DNA of 64,000 nt from Pachypanchax playfairii (GCA_006937955.1 SSNP01000068.1:1068700-1132699); one strand, 5' to 3'; positions 34,215 through 44,827 are shown, counted from the first letter of the stretch. The notes: generated from the letters alone by a model not told the origin. Numbers and translations: made by a program.

Positions 34215-35932
34215 TGAGTTGTGATGGAACGTAATTCAAAAGGAAGAGAATTCCAGAGCTTTGGTCCACAGCGAAGGTACGATCACCCCATTGTTTATAT
34301 CTGGACTGTGGGACCACCAGCAGGTGTTGGACAGCAAAACCTAAAGCTCTGCAGGGCAGGTATGGTGTGAGCATGTTGCACAGATGGGCTCTGTCCAAAT
34401 TCAGGGTCTGCATACTTTTAAGGACGTATTTTAAGGATGTTACACCACACCTCCGCGACGAGAACTGTCCAAATTCCAAGAATTCTTCAAATGCTTCCTC
34501 GAAATTCGTACTAGTTTTCCCCGAATTTTAAGAATGGGTCTGATGTATCCTTTCACTTTCTACATATCCTACAATTCTTTTCGGCAATGACGGACTGAGT
34601 GAGCGGTAGCGCAGAGGGAGAGGAGTTTGGATTCAGATATAAGTTTTAAAAAACTAGCGGTAAAAAAAGCTAATTCTTACAGCGATGGACTAATTAGGTC
34701 TTTTTTTTAGTGTTAATCATGTTTTTATTTTATATTTACATATCTAAAAACATTCCCATTTGTACCTCCTGTGTAATTATTTACATACAGGTAATTTGTT
34801 ATTACAGATTTAAGCTTTTTCAAATTTGTTTTAGGGACGAAAAGGCAAAAAAACACCTTTTATTAAGCTCCAGAGCATCCAGTGGGGTGGAGGTACAAGA
34901 ATAAATCTATTTAAATATCCAATTCTCAGCCAGCAGTGAAGAAGATGAAGACACGGATGAAGAACTCTTATCAAGTTTTTGGCTTTGTTATGATATATAA
35001 ACTTCTTCAGAATAAACCAATTAAAAGAAATACTTCTCATGATTTATTGTTTACTTTTTATTTCCCTTATTTTTATAGTAAACAGATCATTTACTAACGA
35101 GAATTAACTTTATATTGGCTCATTAGAGTTGTTTAATGACTTTTAGAAAATAATTATGGTAAAACTCAATGATATATCCAGAAATAAAACTATTTACAGA
35201 GCACAGAACATTTTAATAAGTAATTGCAGAATAAACGTGAGAAGGAGGACACCTCGTTCACACTCCACTTCTTTTGTTTAGCGTCATCACGGTTGCTAGG
35301 CGACCGGACATGCGCAGAATGTAAGGGCGAGAACAGAACTAAGGGTAGAAACGTCCAAATTCACAGGACATCAACTTCCGGTTTTTGCGTTCTTGAAGGA
35401 ACTGTCCTCATTAGACCTGTCAGGAGGGACTCTCAGAAGTATGCAGACCCTGAATTTGGACACAGCCATAGAATGGTGCTAGACCATGAACAGAACAGAA
35501 AAGAAATAGTAGTACTTTATATTGGATTCTGTAGTCAGTGGGGAGCCAGTGTAGAAAGTACAGAACATAAGTGATGTGATCACGTTACGAGTGCTGGTGA
35601 GGAACCGGACCACCGCTGTTTGGACAAGTTGAAGACGGTGCAGTAAAGTTTGGCTCAATCCAATATAAAGGGCGTTGCAGTAATCCAAATGTGAGCTGAT
35701 GAAGGCATGAGCTGCTTTTTCCAGGTCACTAGGGGTGAGAAATGACTTAACTTTAGCCAACAGGTGGCGCTGAAAGAAACTCGTCTTGACCACAGAGTCA
35801 ATTTGCTTGTTGAAATTGAGATTGCTGTCAAAGGTCACACCGACCTGCTTTGGCCACTTTCTGCAATGGGACGTACCCACTATAAATATTAAGTTATTGG
35901 TTTTGAGGAGCTGACATAATTTCCTATTCATT
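34215..35932 (-). mobile_element. L2-type LINE, minus strand, split by a TIR element
   Basis: Two LINE parts in the same orientation. 35932-35468 reads VGVTFDSNLNFNKQIDSVVK, FLTPSDLEKAAHAFISSHLD, YCNALYIGLSQTLLHRLQLV, the C-terminal half of a fish L2-type reverse transcriptase. 34387-34215 continues with LTPYLPCRALGFAVQHLLVV, then RYKQWGDRTFAVD and a PKLWNSLPFELRSI-like end in another frame. Between them lies the 1.08 kb TIR element. Stops and frameshifts show the LINE is inactive. Confidence 0.75.
34389..35465. mobile_element. Unclassified TIR element inserted in the LINE
   Basis: The left end CTCTGTCCAAATTCAGGGTC and right end (inverse) CTGTGTCCAAATTCAGGGTC share about 26 bases, continuing with TGCATAC. 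1077 bp. An internal frame (35224-35574) has no recognisable domain. No clear target duplication is visible, so I leave the superfamily open. Confidence 0.65.
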
Positions 35933-35934
35933 CT

Positions 35935-36250
35935 TGTCTAACCTTTTTCAAGTAGTGTTTAACAGGAGAGCCCTGCAGTGCACTACCCGCCTCACCCACA
36001 AAGCGATCACAGTTGTAATTCATCAGGCAGTTAAGATATTGAACTCTTCCCCTCTCCACCCTCAGCTCCTTTCACATAGCTGACAGAACGACATCCCCCC
36101 CATGTTAGTTATTTGTGGTGCCTGTGAACTTAAATTTACTTGGAGCCTGTCTTGTCTTGTCTTTTTTTCACCATGGAACAAAGGGAAATGCAATATCGAT
36201 TCCTATATACATTTGGAGAAATTGACAGTAAAGCTGATTTGACTTTAAAG
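35935..36250 (+). mobile_element. LINE 3' end, first copy
   Basis: Reads GCACTACCCGCCTCACCCAC, then a Val-Ile-His-Gln-Ala-Val-Lys-like frame, and ends with a GACAGTAAAGCTGATTTGAC-type tail, the usual 3' end of a fish LINE. The same block recurs at 37120-37435. Confidence 0.55.
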
Positions 36251-36313
36251 CTGTAACACAGTATGACTGAGTATAAAGAGGATATAATGGACACGTTTCA
36301 ATATTTTCTGCAG

Positions 36314-37082
36314 ATCCTCAACAGATATTGTGGATTAATAGAGATGATCCAGAAGAACAAAATCCTGATGTGGATCAGCTGGACTCAGAGCTCACATTTA
36401 CTTGTGACATTTGTGAAAAAAAGTTTAGCCAAAAAGGTAATTTGAACAAACACATGAGAATCCACACGAGACAGACACCATTTGTTTGTGAGCTTTGTGG
36501 ACAAAGTTTTAGACAAAAACCTCACTTAAATAGTCACATGAGAATCCACACTGGACAGAAACCGTTTGTTTGTGAGCTTTGTGGACAAAGTTTTAGACAT
36601 AAATCTGGTTTAAACAGTCACATGAGAATTCACATTGGACAGAAACCGTTTGTTTGTGAGCTTTGTGGACAAAGTTTTAGACAAAAACCTCACTTAAACA
36701 GTCACATGAGAATCCACACTGGACAGAAACTGTTTGTTTGTGAGCTTTGTGGACAAAGTTTTAGACAGAAATCTGGTTTAAACAGTCACATGAGAATCCA
36801 CACTGGACAGAAACCGTTTGTTTGTGAGCTTTGTGGACAATGTTTTAGACAGAAATCTGGTTTAAACAGTCACATGAGAATCCACACTGGACAGAAACCG
36901 TTTGTTTGTGAGCTTTGTGGACAAAGTTTTAGACTAAAACCTCACTTAAACAGTCACATGAGAATCCACACTGGACAGAAACCGTTTGTTTGTGAGCTTT
37001 GTGGACAAAGTTTTAGACATAAATCTGGTTTTAACAGTCACATGAGAATCCACACTGGACAGAAACCGTTTGTTTGTGAGCT
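36314..37082 (+). CDS. C2H2 zinc-finger gene, last exon, copy 1 (cut by assembly join)
   Basis: The exon opens after TTCTGCAG with a frame reading DPQQILWINRDDPEEQNP, characteristic of fish multi-finger genes whose preceding exon ends in phase 1. Eight complete C2H2 fingers follow, the first CDICEKKFSQKGNLNKH, the others of CELCGQSFRQKSGLNSH type joined by TGQKPFV linkers, then a ninth cut off by the N at 37083. Compared with copy 2 it lacks 288 bp (96 codons, in frame) of acidic linker before the fingers. It probably encodes a nuclear DNA-binding protein. No upstream exons were found in the window. Confidence 0.75.
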
Positions 37083-37083
37083 N

Positions 37084-37498
37084 GGTTTTGAGGAGCTGAC
37101 ATAATTTCCTATTCATTCTTGTCTAACCTTTTTCAAGTAGTGTTTAACAGGAGAGCCCTGCAGTGCACTACCCGCCTCACCCACAAAGCGATCACAGTTG
37201 TAATTCATCAGGCAGTTAAGATATTGAACTCTTCCCCTCTCCACCCTCAGCTCCTTTCACATAGCTGACAGAACGACATCCCCCCCATGTTAGTTATTTG
37301 TGGTGCCTGTGAACTTAAATTTACTTGGAGCCTGTCTTGTCTTGTCTTTTTTTCACCATGGAACAAAGGGAAATGCAATATCGATTCCTATATACATTTG
37401 GAGAAATTGACAGTAAAGCTGATTTGACTTTAAAGCTGTAACACAGTATGACTGAGTATAAAGAGGATATAATGGACACGTTTCAATATTTTCTGCAG
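37084..37498 (+). repeat. Duplicate of 35899-36313
   Basis: Immediately after the N at 37083 the sequence restarts with GGTTTTGAGGAGCTGACATA, matching 35899 onward at an offset of 1185 through the LINE 3' end and into the zinc-finger exon. See the finding on assembly. Confidence 0.9.
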
Positions 37499-38453
37499 AT
37501 CCTCAACAGATATTGTGGATTAATAGAGATGATCCAGAAGAACAAAATCCTGATGTGGATCAGCTGGACTCAGAGCCCCTCAAAATAAAGAAGGAACAAG
37601 AAAAAATCTGTACCAGTCCAGACAGGGAACAGCTCAGTCTTGATGAGGAGGCGGATGCCAATAGATCTCCAGTTACTTTAGATGTTTTAAGGAATGAAGA
37701 TGAAGACAAATGTCATTTCTCACAGCTTAATCAGCAACAATTGGAAGCCAGAGATTTTCCCACTAGCAGGTCAGCTGACCTGATGGAAGCAACAACTAGT
37801 GAAGACAACTGTGTAGGAGAAGAAACCACCAAAACCCCAGGTCGAAATAATTTCTGTGAAGAAAAACCATTTACTTGTGACATTTGTGAAAAAAAGTTTA
37901 GCCAAAAAGGTAATTTGAACAAACACATGAGAATCCACACGAGACAGACACCATTTGTTTGTGAGCTTTGTGGACAAAGTTTTAGACAAAAACCTCACTT
38001 AAATAGTCACATGAGAATCCACACTGGACAGAAACCGTTTGTGAGCTTTGTGGACAAAGTTTTAGACATAAATCTGGTTTAAACAGTCACATGAGAATTC
38101 ACATTGGACAGAAACCGTTTGTTTGTGAGCTTCGTGGACAAAGTTTTAGACAAAAACCTCACTTAAACAGTCACATGAGAATCCACACTGGACAGAAACC
38201 GTTTGTTTGTGAGCTTTGTGGACAAAGTTTTAGACAGAAATCTGGTTTAAACAGTCACATGAGAATCCACACTGGACAGAAACCGTTTGTTTGTGAGCTC
38301 TGTGGACAAAGTTTTAGACAGAAATCTGGTTTAAACAGTCACATGAGAATCCACACTGGACAGAAACCGTTTGTTTGTGAGCTTTGTGGACAAAGTTTTA
38401 GACAGAAATCTGGTTTAAACAGTCACATGAGAATCCACACATTCACAGAGTGA
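37499..38453 (+). pseudogene. C2H2 zinc-finger gene, last exon, copy 2 (4-bp frameshift)
   Basis: The same exon with the full linker: EPLKIKKEQEKICTSPDREQ, DEEADANRSPVTLDVL, then fingers. At 38040-38041 four bases (GTTT) are missing between ..CCGTTT and GTGAGC, which breaks the frame at the start of finger 3. The fingers resume in the shifted frame to a TGA at 38451-38453 after HTFTE. Finger 4 reads CELRGQSF, losing its second zinc-binding cysteine. Seven fingers in total. It may be a real pseudogene, or a consensus error in a repetitive array. An AATAAA at 38852-38857 is a plausible 3' end. Confidence 0.75.
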
Positions 38454-38457
38454 ACAA

Positions 38458-39480
38458 AAAGATCCAAAATTTGGCTTCATTTTACAAAATTAGATGACGT
38501 CAATGCACGGTGTTACAAATGCAATAACCACCTCGTTAAAATGCACCAAAAAAGAGAGCTACACAGTGTTTGACTGTCTGAGTGCTGCAACAACAAGCCC
38601 TTAATCAGGACTTATTTTGCACTAAACACTTTAACATTCAAGATCTTTCATTTTGGTTCTCAATTGCACCGTTTTATGGGGAAGTTATGTTTGATATTTT
38701 TTATTTGAATAGCTTAAACTTTTTTAAATAGTATTTTTAGTTTTTATTATATAAAAGTTGTTTATATAGTGTTTTTATTAAGTTATTCATTTTGTACTTT
38801 CTAATTTTGTATTTATTTATTTTCCATGCTTTGCTGTTCCAATTGTTGAAAAATAAAATTACAGTTCATTCTTTGTGTTTTTTCCCTTTTGTTTTACTCT
38901 TTCAAAAAAAAAAAAAATACCGATAACGTATCGGATCTTAAAGGAGTATCGTTAAGAGTAGTAGTCTCGATAAATCCTCAATGATACCAATACCTAATGT
39001 CACTTCTGCAAGCGGACTCGAAGTGTGGAAGTTTTGAAAAATAATTTTGAATAAAAGTTGGAAGAATAACTGACAATTGCTTGCTCATTTTAAGAGGTCT
39101 TTCATATTTTATAACACGCTATTAATATAATGGTTTGCAAACACAAAAGTGTAATTTATTAGAGTACTCGATTACAAAAATATTAGATAGCTGCAGCCCT
39201 ACATCAGATCTTATTTTACATAATATTATTATGAAATGGAAGGTAACATTCAATTCTATTGATGGAATTAATAATATGAAATGTTGTTGTAACTCAGCCT
39301 TTCTTCAGAGAGTCATTATACTAGACGGTTCTAGCTGTGGACTAGAAGGATCTCCTGTAGCATCTGTGTTGTACCTTAAGACGCTTCTGGAGATACTGCT
39401 GTTGAGTTACTGTGTTGTGAAGAGGGTGATGAGAATTTTCTAGGATTTTCTATGATGTTATTGTAAAATACTTGGTTTAC
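38458..39480. other. 3' flank of the zinc-finger copy; no further gene
   Basis: AT-rich 3' UTR-like sequence to the AATAAA at 38852, then a poly(A) run at 38905-38917 and a decayed repeat with ATACCGATAACGTATCGG. Nothing else is recognised. Confidence 0.4.
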
Positions 39481-39499
39481 CAAAAATCCCATCCCTCCC

Positions 39500-39960
39500 C
39501 CAGGCCCCCTCCTCATGAGTGCTGCCCCTCGAGCTGCCTGTATAAAATGGTGAATACATTCCTGTAACTCTCACAGCTAAATGCACATTTTTAGAAAGTA
39601 AGATACTACAAAATGGTGGTGCTTAGTGTCTTGCTTCAGACTCTTACAGGTTGGCGCATGTTTGTTCAATCTGCAAGGGCAGTGCGGACACGCCGGGCAG
39701 GTCCTGGTGTAACAATGTTACATCACTATGTTACACTCAGTCGTTTTCCAGGAGAGAGTGGAACAGCTGTTCCGAGCGCAGGATTCAGGAGGATTACTGA
39801 GAAATGCGCCTATTAAGCCAAAACCACTTTTTTTTTTTTTTTTTTTTTTTTTTTNNNNNNNNNNTTTTTTTTTTTTTTTTTTTTTTTATTATAAGGAAAT
39901 GGCGTCACAACATGGTTAAAGGCTCCAAAAAAGGATTTTGCATGATATAGGACCTTTAAA
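39500..39960. repeat. Probable dispersed repeat, contains an assembly gap
   Basis: The right end reads (inverse) TTTAAAGGTCCTATATCATG, a terminus common in fish miniature elements. A poly(T) tract of about 70 positions encloses ten Ns at 39855-39864. The left boundary is unclear. Confidence 0.4.
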
Positions 39961-39964
39961 AATG

Positions 39965-40110
39965 TCATCACTGTTGTGTTTCCAGTTCAGTCCAGGTGAA
40001 CACCGAGGTATTTATAACCATCAAACCTCTCCTGGAGGTGCAAGTTGAAGGTTTCCTGGATAGGGGCCTCTGCCAAATGTTCCCAGTTTACTGTCACAAC
40101 TTGTTTGGGT
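39965..40110 (-). mobile_element. Rex1/L2-group LINE fragment
   Basis: The minus strand reads LHLQERFDGYKYLGVHLD followed by a stop and NWKHNSDDIFK, matching the GVHLDNRLNWRHNCDAVFKK segment of the fragment at 4.8 kb. Confidence 0.65.
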
Positions 40111-40149
40111 TTACCAGGTCTGTTCAGCATCCTCCCTCTGCCATCAGAT

Positions 40150-40749
40150 TCAGCTCATCACCAGGTGGTGATCAGTTGGCAGCTCTGCTCCTCTCTTTAC
40201 CCGAGTATCCAAAATATAGAGTCTTAGGTCTGATGATGTGTTTACAAAATCAGAGAGCTTGGACTGGACTTCTTCTGTCTCATCCAGGGCTAGGTCCACT
40301 GCTGCTGGCTCAGTGGTGTAGCAGTAGTCGTGGTCATGGCAGTCAACCTCCATCACTGGGTTCTCATCATCAGGGAGAGCAAGGGTGTTTGGTCGCTCTG
40401 TCCGGTCCCAAACACTAGGACGAGTGGCAGGCAGAGAGTAGCTGTTCCACTCAAACAGGACTGGCACAGCCCCCTTCTTCAGAAGTCTGGGTCCACATGA
40501 TGTAGCAGGCTCGATCAGATCAGCAGATGAAAAATGACGACTGCAGACTCTTGTATGGACTGTGATCTTGAAGCGGTCTTGTTGTATTTTAACAAACCAC
40601 TTTTTCTGTAACTCACCATCTTTTGGGAAAGTGTGAAAACTTAAAGAGTTAAACCTTGAAGACGTTGTGCATTTTGGTACACAGCAGTGGTAGCTAGCTG
40701 TGCAGTCTTCTCTCTTTTGAAAGGAAAACTTGGTCCACTTGGATGTCAT
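40150..40749 (-). CDS. THAP-domain protein, transposon-derived
   Basis: 199 residues from MTSKWTKFSFQKRED. The THAP domain spans residues about 19-80: YHCCVPKC, SLSFHTFPKD, ELQKKWFVKIQQD, HTRVCSRHFSSADL, with the C2CH ligands. After it comes LLKKGAVPVLFEWNSY, which in fish proteins follows the THAP domain of DDE_Tnp_4 (ISL2EU/Harbinger-related) transposon proteins. The tail is acidic (DDENPVMEVDCHDHDYCY, then LDETEEVQSKLSDFV) and ends before any catalytic domain. An ACAG lies just before the start, so it may be an internal exon. An insertion-derived CA repeat sits directly upstream. It is likely a relic; the host role is unknown. Confidence 0.7.
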   Translation of the reverse strand: MTSKWTKFSFQKREDCTASYHCCVPKCTTSSRFNSLSFHTFPKDGELQKKWFVKIQQDRFKITVHTRVCSRHFSSADLIEPATSCGPRLLKKGAVPVLFEWNSYSLPATRPSVWDRTERPNTLALPDDENPVMEVDCHDHDYCYTTEPAAVDLALDETEEVQSKLSDFVNTSSDLRLYILDTRVKRGAELPTDHHLVMS

Positions 40750-40756
40750 CCTGTAC

Positions 40757-41098
40757 ACACACACACACACACACACCCACAAGTGTGTTTTGTTATCCTT
40801 ATGGGGACCGTCCATTGACTTCCATTGATTTTAGTAACTAGATTTATACCTAACCCAAACCCTTTTACTAACCTTAACCATTACTGATCTATAACTAACC
40901 CTAAGACTAACTAAAACTCTATTCACACCATACCTATAAACCTAACCCCTAACCCTAAAAAGGGGAGTCCCCCTCATGGGGACCAGGCTTCGGTCCCCAC
41001 AAGAACCCTCGGACCCCAGAAAGATAGTAAAAGTCAGGAAACTGGTCCTCAGGAGGTCAGAAATACAAACCCACACACACACACACACACACACACGC
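40757..41098. repeat. CA/GT-flanked dispersed repeat with telomere-like motifs, copy A
   Basis: Between two CA microsatellites lies a core of about 290 bp with TTATGGGGACCGTCCATTGA, repeated CTAACCCTAA-type motifs (ACCCCTAACCCTAAAAAGGG) and CCCCACAAGAACCCTCGGAC. The same core occurs at 41376-41676 and, inverted, at 50591-50885. Confidence 0.85.
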
Positions 41099-41159
41099 GC
41101 GCGTGTGTATTCAATTTAAATTTAAACAAAATGAAAAACAAGATAACTGAAGTAGTTGG

Positions 41160-41302
41160 AAAAATTGTCAAACTCAAAGAGACAACACAGGCTAGCTTCA
41201 GCGGGACCAGAAAAAGATGTGCGATCTGAAATTCTTCCGGAAATACGTCACGTGGGTCCGTGCATAGAGTCCATTGGCTCCCCATTAAATTTCTGTCTCT
41301 TT
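41160..41302 (+). mobile_element. L2-type LINE fragment, duplicated copy
   Basis: Contains a frame reading VHRVHWLPIKF, the SLHWLPV-like motif of fish L2 reverse transcriptases. It stops at the N at 41303. The full continuation is in the second copy. Confidence 0.6.
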
Positions 41303-41303
41303 N

Positions 41304-41898
41304 GTGCAGTCTTCTCTCTTTTGAAAGGAAAACTTGGTCCACTTGGATGTCATCCTGTACACACACACACACACACACACACCCACAAGTGTGTTTTGTT
41401 ATCCTTATGGGGACCGTCCATTGACTTCCATTGATTTTAGTAACTAGATTTATACCTAACCCAAACCCTTTTACTAACCTTAACCATTACTGATCTATAA
41501 CTAACCCTAAGACTAACTAAAACTCTATTCACACCATACCTATAAACCTAACCCCTAACCCTAAAAAGGGGAGTCCCCCTCATGGGGACCAGGCTTCGGT
41601 CCCCACAAGAACCCTCGGACCCCAGAAAGATAGTAAAAGTCAGGAAACTGGTCCTCAGGAGGTCAGAAATACAAACCCACACACACACGCACGCGCGCGT
41701 GTGTATTCAATTTAAATTTAAACAAAATGAAAAACAAGATAACTGAAGTAGTTGGAAAAATTGTCAAACTCAAAGAGACAACACAGGCTAGCTTCAGCGG
41801 GACCAGAAAAAGATGTGCGATCTGAAATTCTTCCGGAAATACGTCACGTGGGTCCGTGCATAGAGTCCATTGGCTCCCCATTAAATTTCTGTCTCTTT
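41304..41898. repeat. Duplicate of 40700-41302
   Basis: After the N at 41303 the sequence restarts at GTGCAGTCTTCTCTCTTTTG, equal to 40700 onward, including the THAP start region, the CA-flanked repeat and the LINE fragment. It differs mainly in CA-tract length. Confidence 0.9.
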
Positions 41899-42385
41899 TA
41901 ACCCTTTAGGCGCTGGGTTTTTTACTGCAAAAATCTGATTTTTTGGCAACATATATTCAAAAGGTTGTAGCTTTAAAATGGTAAGAGATAGAGATACTGT
42001 AAATTAGAGAAATTGAGATTGACTCAAAGTTTCCAAAGGTAACAAATTTTATTATCTAATTTGCATATGATGATGTCATCGATGACCTCACTATCATATC
42101 CATCTTCAATCATGCATCCAAGTACCTAAAAATAAAAAAACTCAGAGAAATGTCAAAACAAATTATGTCTAAACTCATTCTCTCAACACTGAATAAAGAA
42201 CAACATCATTATTGGTCATTATAGCTCTGATTTTTCCACCAGTCCCATGCACAAAAACGGAGCAATGCAGGCTTTCATCTCCTGGACTAGTCTGGGACAT
42301 CATACCAGTTCTGAAATTGTGATTTTAGTTTCAGTGCTTGATTAGCCAAGTACTGGTGGGCATATCTATTTGTTTCTTTAGTTAT

Positions 42386-43100
42386 CATTAGCTACGTTTA
42401 CATGGGCACATTTAATCGGAATAAACACCCAATCTGAAAAAAATACATCATGTAAACATGTCAATCAGAATGTTTTGATCCGATGCAGCCTGATCAGAAT
42501 GAAATTTCCTTCCGATCGAGAGGGGTGGTTTTGTCTGATCTTCATTCGGATAGACGTGCATGTACACACCCATTAGGAATGAAGGGGTGAAAAAAGCCCA
42601 CTGCGCATGCGTACAACTTCAGCGTGAGGTCTTTCTGCTTTCGCAGACCCAAGTAGAAAACATAGCGGGAAGTAAACAGAAGTGGTCTGCTGGTGCAGTC
42701 ATCCTGTCATCCTGCTCTCCTCTCCTGTGGTGGAGGAGCAGTAGCAATATGTATTCAGCCTCTAGCTTGGTTAATGCGACCAGTAAAAACCCAAACATAA
42801 CGGTAATCACCTACAGAAGGTCCATATTGGGGATAACGTGAGTCAGATCGAGCACACGATGGGGCGGGAAAGACGTGTAGAAAGGACGGAGTTTGTTTAC
42901 TTTTTTTTCTTCCCCCGGAAAGACAACTCGCTGTGCGCATGCTCAACTCATTTAACCTGATTGAGTGCTTGGTGCATGTGTACTCATGGCATGATCAGAT
43001 CATTTCAGTTAGTGTCCATGTAAACAGGGATTTGGGAATTCCGATCGACCAAGATTTTAATCAGATTGGGGAAATTTGGCGCATGTAAACGTAGCTAATG
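42386..43100. mobile_element. MITE with GCTACGTTTACATG ends, nested
   Basis: The left end CATTAGCTACGTTTACATG is the exact inverse of the right end CATGTAAACGTAGCTAATG, and subterminal CCAATCTGA/TCAGATTGG also match. About 715 bp. The duplicated site is ambiguous because the end is palindromic with the flank (TA is possible). Confidence 0.75.
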
Positions 43101-43530
43101 TCCAGCAATCCATAGTTAGGACGAGGAAATCAACTGGCTCGGCATTACTCAGCTCCTTCTCTCCAAGATAACCAACAGACTCTTTAAAGCTCTGGATCCA
43201 GCCCTCATACACCTCTTCACCATGCAAAATCAGACAACCATCATCTTCCTCATCAGATCCACCCTTCACCACCGTTTGCATCTCACCTGATGAAGGGACA
43301 TCATCACGCGCGCCGCTGTGTCGTCCTGATGCAGGTGAAACACCTGTTTCTCCTCTCCCGTGGGGCTGCGCGCTGAGCAGAGGGACATATTCACTAGCAG
43401 AGGAACTGTCACACTGATCCTCCTCGGAGAACGAATCATCGGCTCCATCAAATAAATCTTCACCCTCCGAGTCTTCATCAGCATAAATCTGCTGTAAGAT
43501 CTGCCTGACCGTAAAACTTTTGGAAGGCAT
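43101..43530 (-). pseudogene. piggyBac-type transposase N-terminal remnant
   Basis: Starts MPSKSFTVRQILQQIYADED and continues with an acidic, serine-rich segment (GEDLFDGADDSFSEEDQCDS) and HGEEVYEGWIQSFKESV. An acidic, Ser-rich N-terminal region fits piggyBac-like transposases. The reading is lost at the MITE boundary after NAEPVDFLVLTMDCW. The DDD catalytic region is absent, so this is non-functional. Confidence 0.65.
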
Positions 43531-44345
43531 CTTGAACAAAAAGCTTTGATCGTTGAGAAAAACACTCCTAAACCCACATAACGAAATAACATCACTGATT
43601 TATCGCGAGCTTTTTATACACTCCTTTCTCACCTGAATATATGGTTGAACCGGTTTTCATGAATTTGTTTTTCATCAGGTAATTTCCCTTTTGTTATAAA
43701 CTGCTCTTTTAGGGGGCCATTCGGAGGAAGAGTGGAAAATTTTGAAGAGAAGTGTTTTACTGGTTTTACTGGAGATTTTTACATACAAACCTGTAAAAAT
43801 TATGTGCTAAAATCATAAATATATATTACGGTCAACTAGTGAAGTAAAAATACCAATGATAGATTTAAACACATGTATAGTAGAGTTTTTTCAATTTTGC
43901 GACTTTGGCACCTAAAGAGTTAAAAGTTTTACTCTTTGTTTTTAAGTCACTAAATGGTCTGGCTCCCAACTCCTCTTCCCTTATCATCCCTTTAGGTCAC
44001 TCGGGTCAGCAGACCAGCCTCTCCTGTCTGTCCTGAGGTTCCGCGGTAAATCTCACGGTGATAGAGCTTTCTCGGCTTGTGCGCCCAAACTGTGGAATGC
44101 TCTCCTTCTCCAGATCCGTCAGGCCCGTTCTGTCACTACTTTTAAGACTTGTTTAAAGACTCACCTTTATCCCTCGCTTTTGATTCCCACTAACCTTCTT
44201 ATTATTCTTATTCCTATTTTATTCCAATTTATACATTTATATATGTTTTTATTGATTTTATTTCTTTGGTGTATTTTATAACTGTTCAGAACTTTGTGCA
44301 ACCTCCTTGTTGTCTTTTAAAGTGCTTTATAAATAAAGGTGGTTA

Positions 44346-44820
44346 GTACAACTTAGCTCATACTAGCTTCACTTAGCAATGATTCTTTGAAAAACATCGG
44401 AGAAAGTGCACTTATTGAGTAGGTGAGGCTGGGGTTGCTTTTCATGTTGCCTATTACAGCCACACTGGAGGGTACTGGGGTTTAATTTTGATTTCAAATT
44501 TATTTTTACTTTATTTTATTGCTATTGATGGAGCTGACGTTTCTACCTTTGCCTACGTCACTTCTGGCCGGGTGGAAGTTAAAATTTCTCACAAAAACAA
44601 CTTCCGAATTCAAAATAATATATTTCAGAGTAATTTTTTTTTACTTAAAACCAGTTCCTAATATATTTCTCTAAATGCTGGTTTAAAGGGGGGTTTAACC
44701 TGCAATCTGCACTTTAAGACTCTTAATTTTTTACACCTAAATGTGACAGCGAAACAAAAGTCATTGTGTTTGGGTTTCCAAAGGACCCCAAACTTTCTCT
44801 TGATTTTATGGGGCCCCTCA
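44346..44820. other. No gene recognised
   Basis: AT-rich flank between the LINE 3' end and the Harbinger-like fragment. Confidence 0.4.
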
Positions 44821-44827
44821 CTTCTAA

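Larger units (their letters stand above)
41902..43919 (-). mobile_element. piggyBac-like element, TTAA target site
   Basis: Ends CCCTTTAGGCGC and (inverse right) CTCTTTAGGTGCC, each bordered by TTAA (41898-41901 and 43920-43923). It carries a transposase N-terminus at 43530-43101 on the minus strand. The catalytic core is gone, and another inverted-repeat element (42386-43100) sits in its place. Confidence 0.8.
41755..44345 (+). mobile_element. L2-type LINE, plus strand, interrupted by a piggyBac-like element
   Basis: The LINE reading VHRVHWLPIKFLSLF runs up to TTAA at 41898 and resumes at 43920 as KVLLFVFKSLNGLAP, then ISLGH-like and, after a frameshift, KSHGDRAFSACAPKLWNALL and VTTFKTCLKTHLYPSL. 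It ends near 44345 with GTGCTTTATAAATAAAGGTG, the normal 3' end. Removing 41902-43923 (the element plus one TTAA) restores an almost continuous LINE. Confidence 0.8.

Noticed and set aside
36440..38440. Regular 84-bp periodicity reminiscent of a CRISPR-like array
   Set aside because: The repeats are in-frame C2H2 zinc fingers in a eukaryotic genome.
40000..40418. 140-codon plus-strand ORF
   Set aside because: It is the shadow of the THAP ORF and a LINE fragment on the minus strand.
41049..41378. Cysteine/valine-rich ORFs
   Set aside because: They arise from CA/GT microsatellites and the telomere-like repeat.
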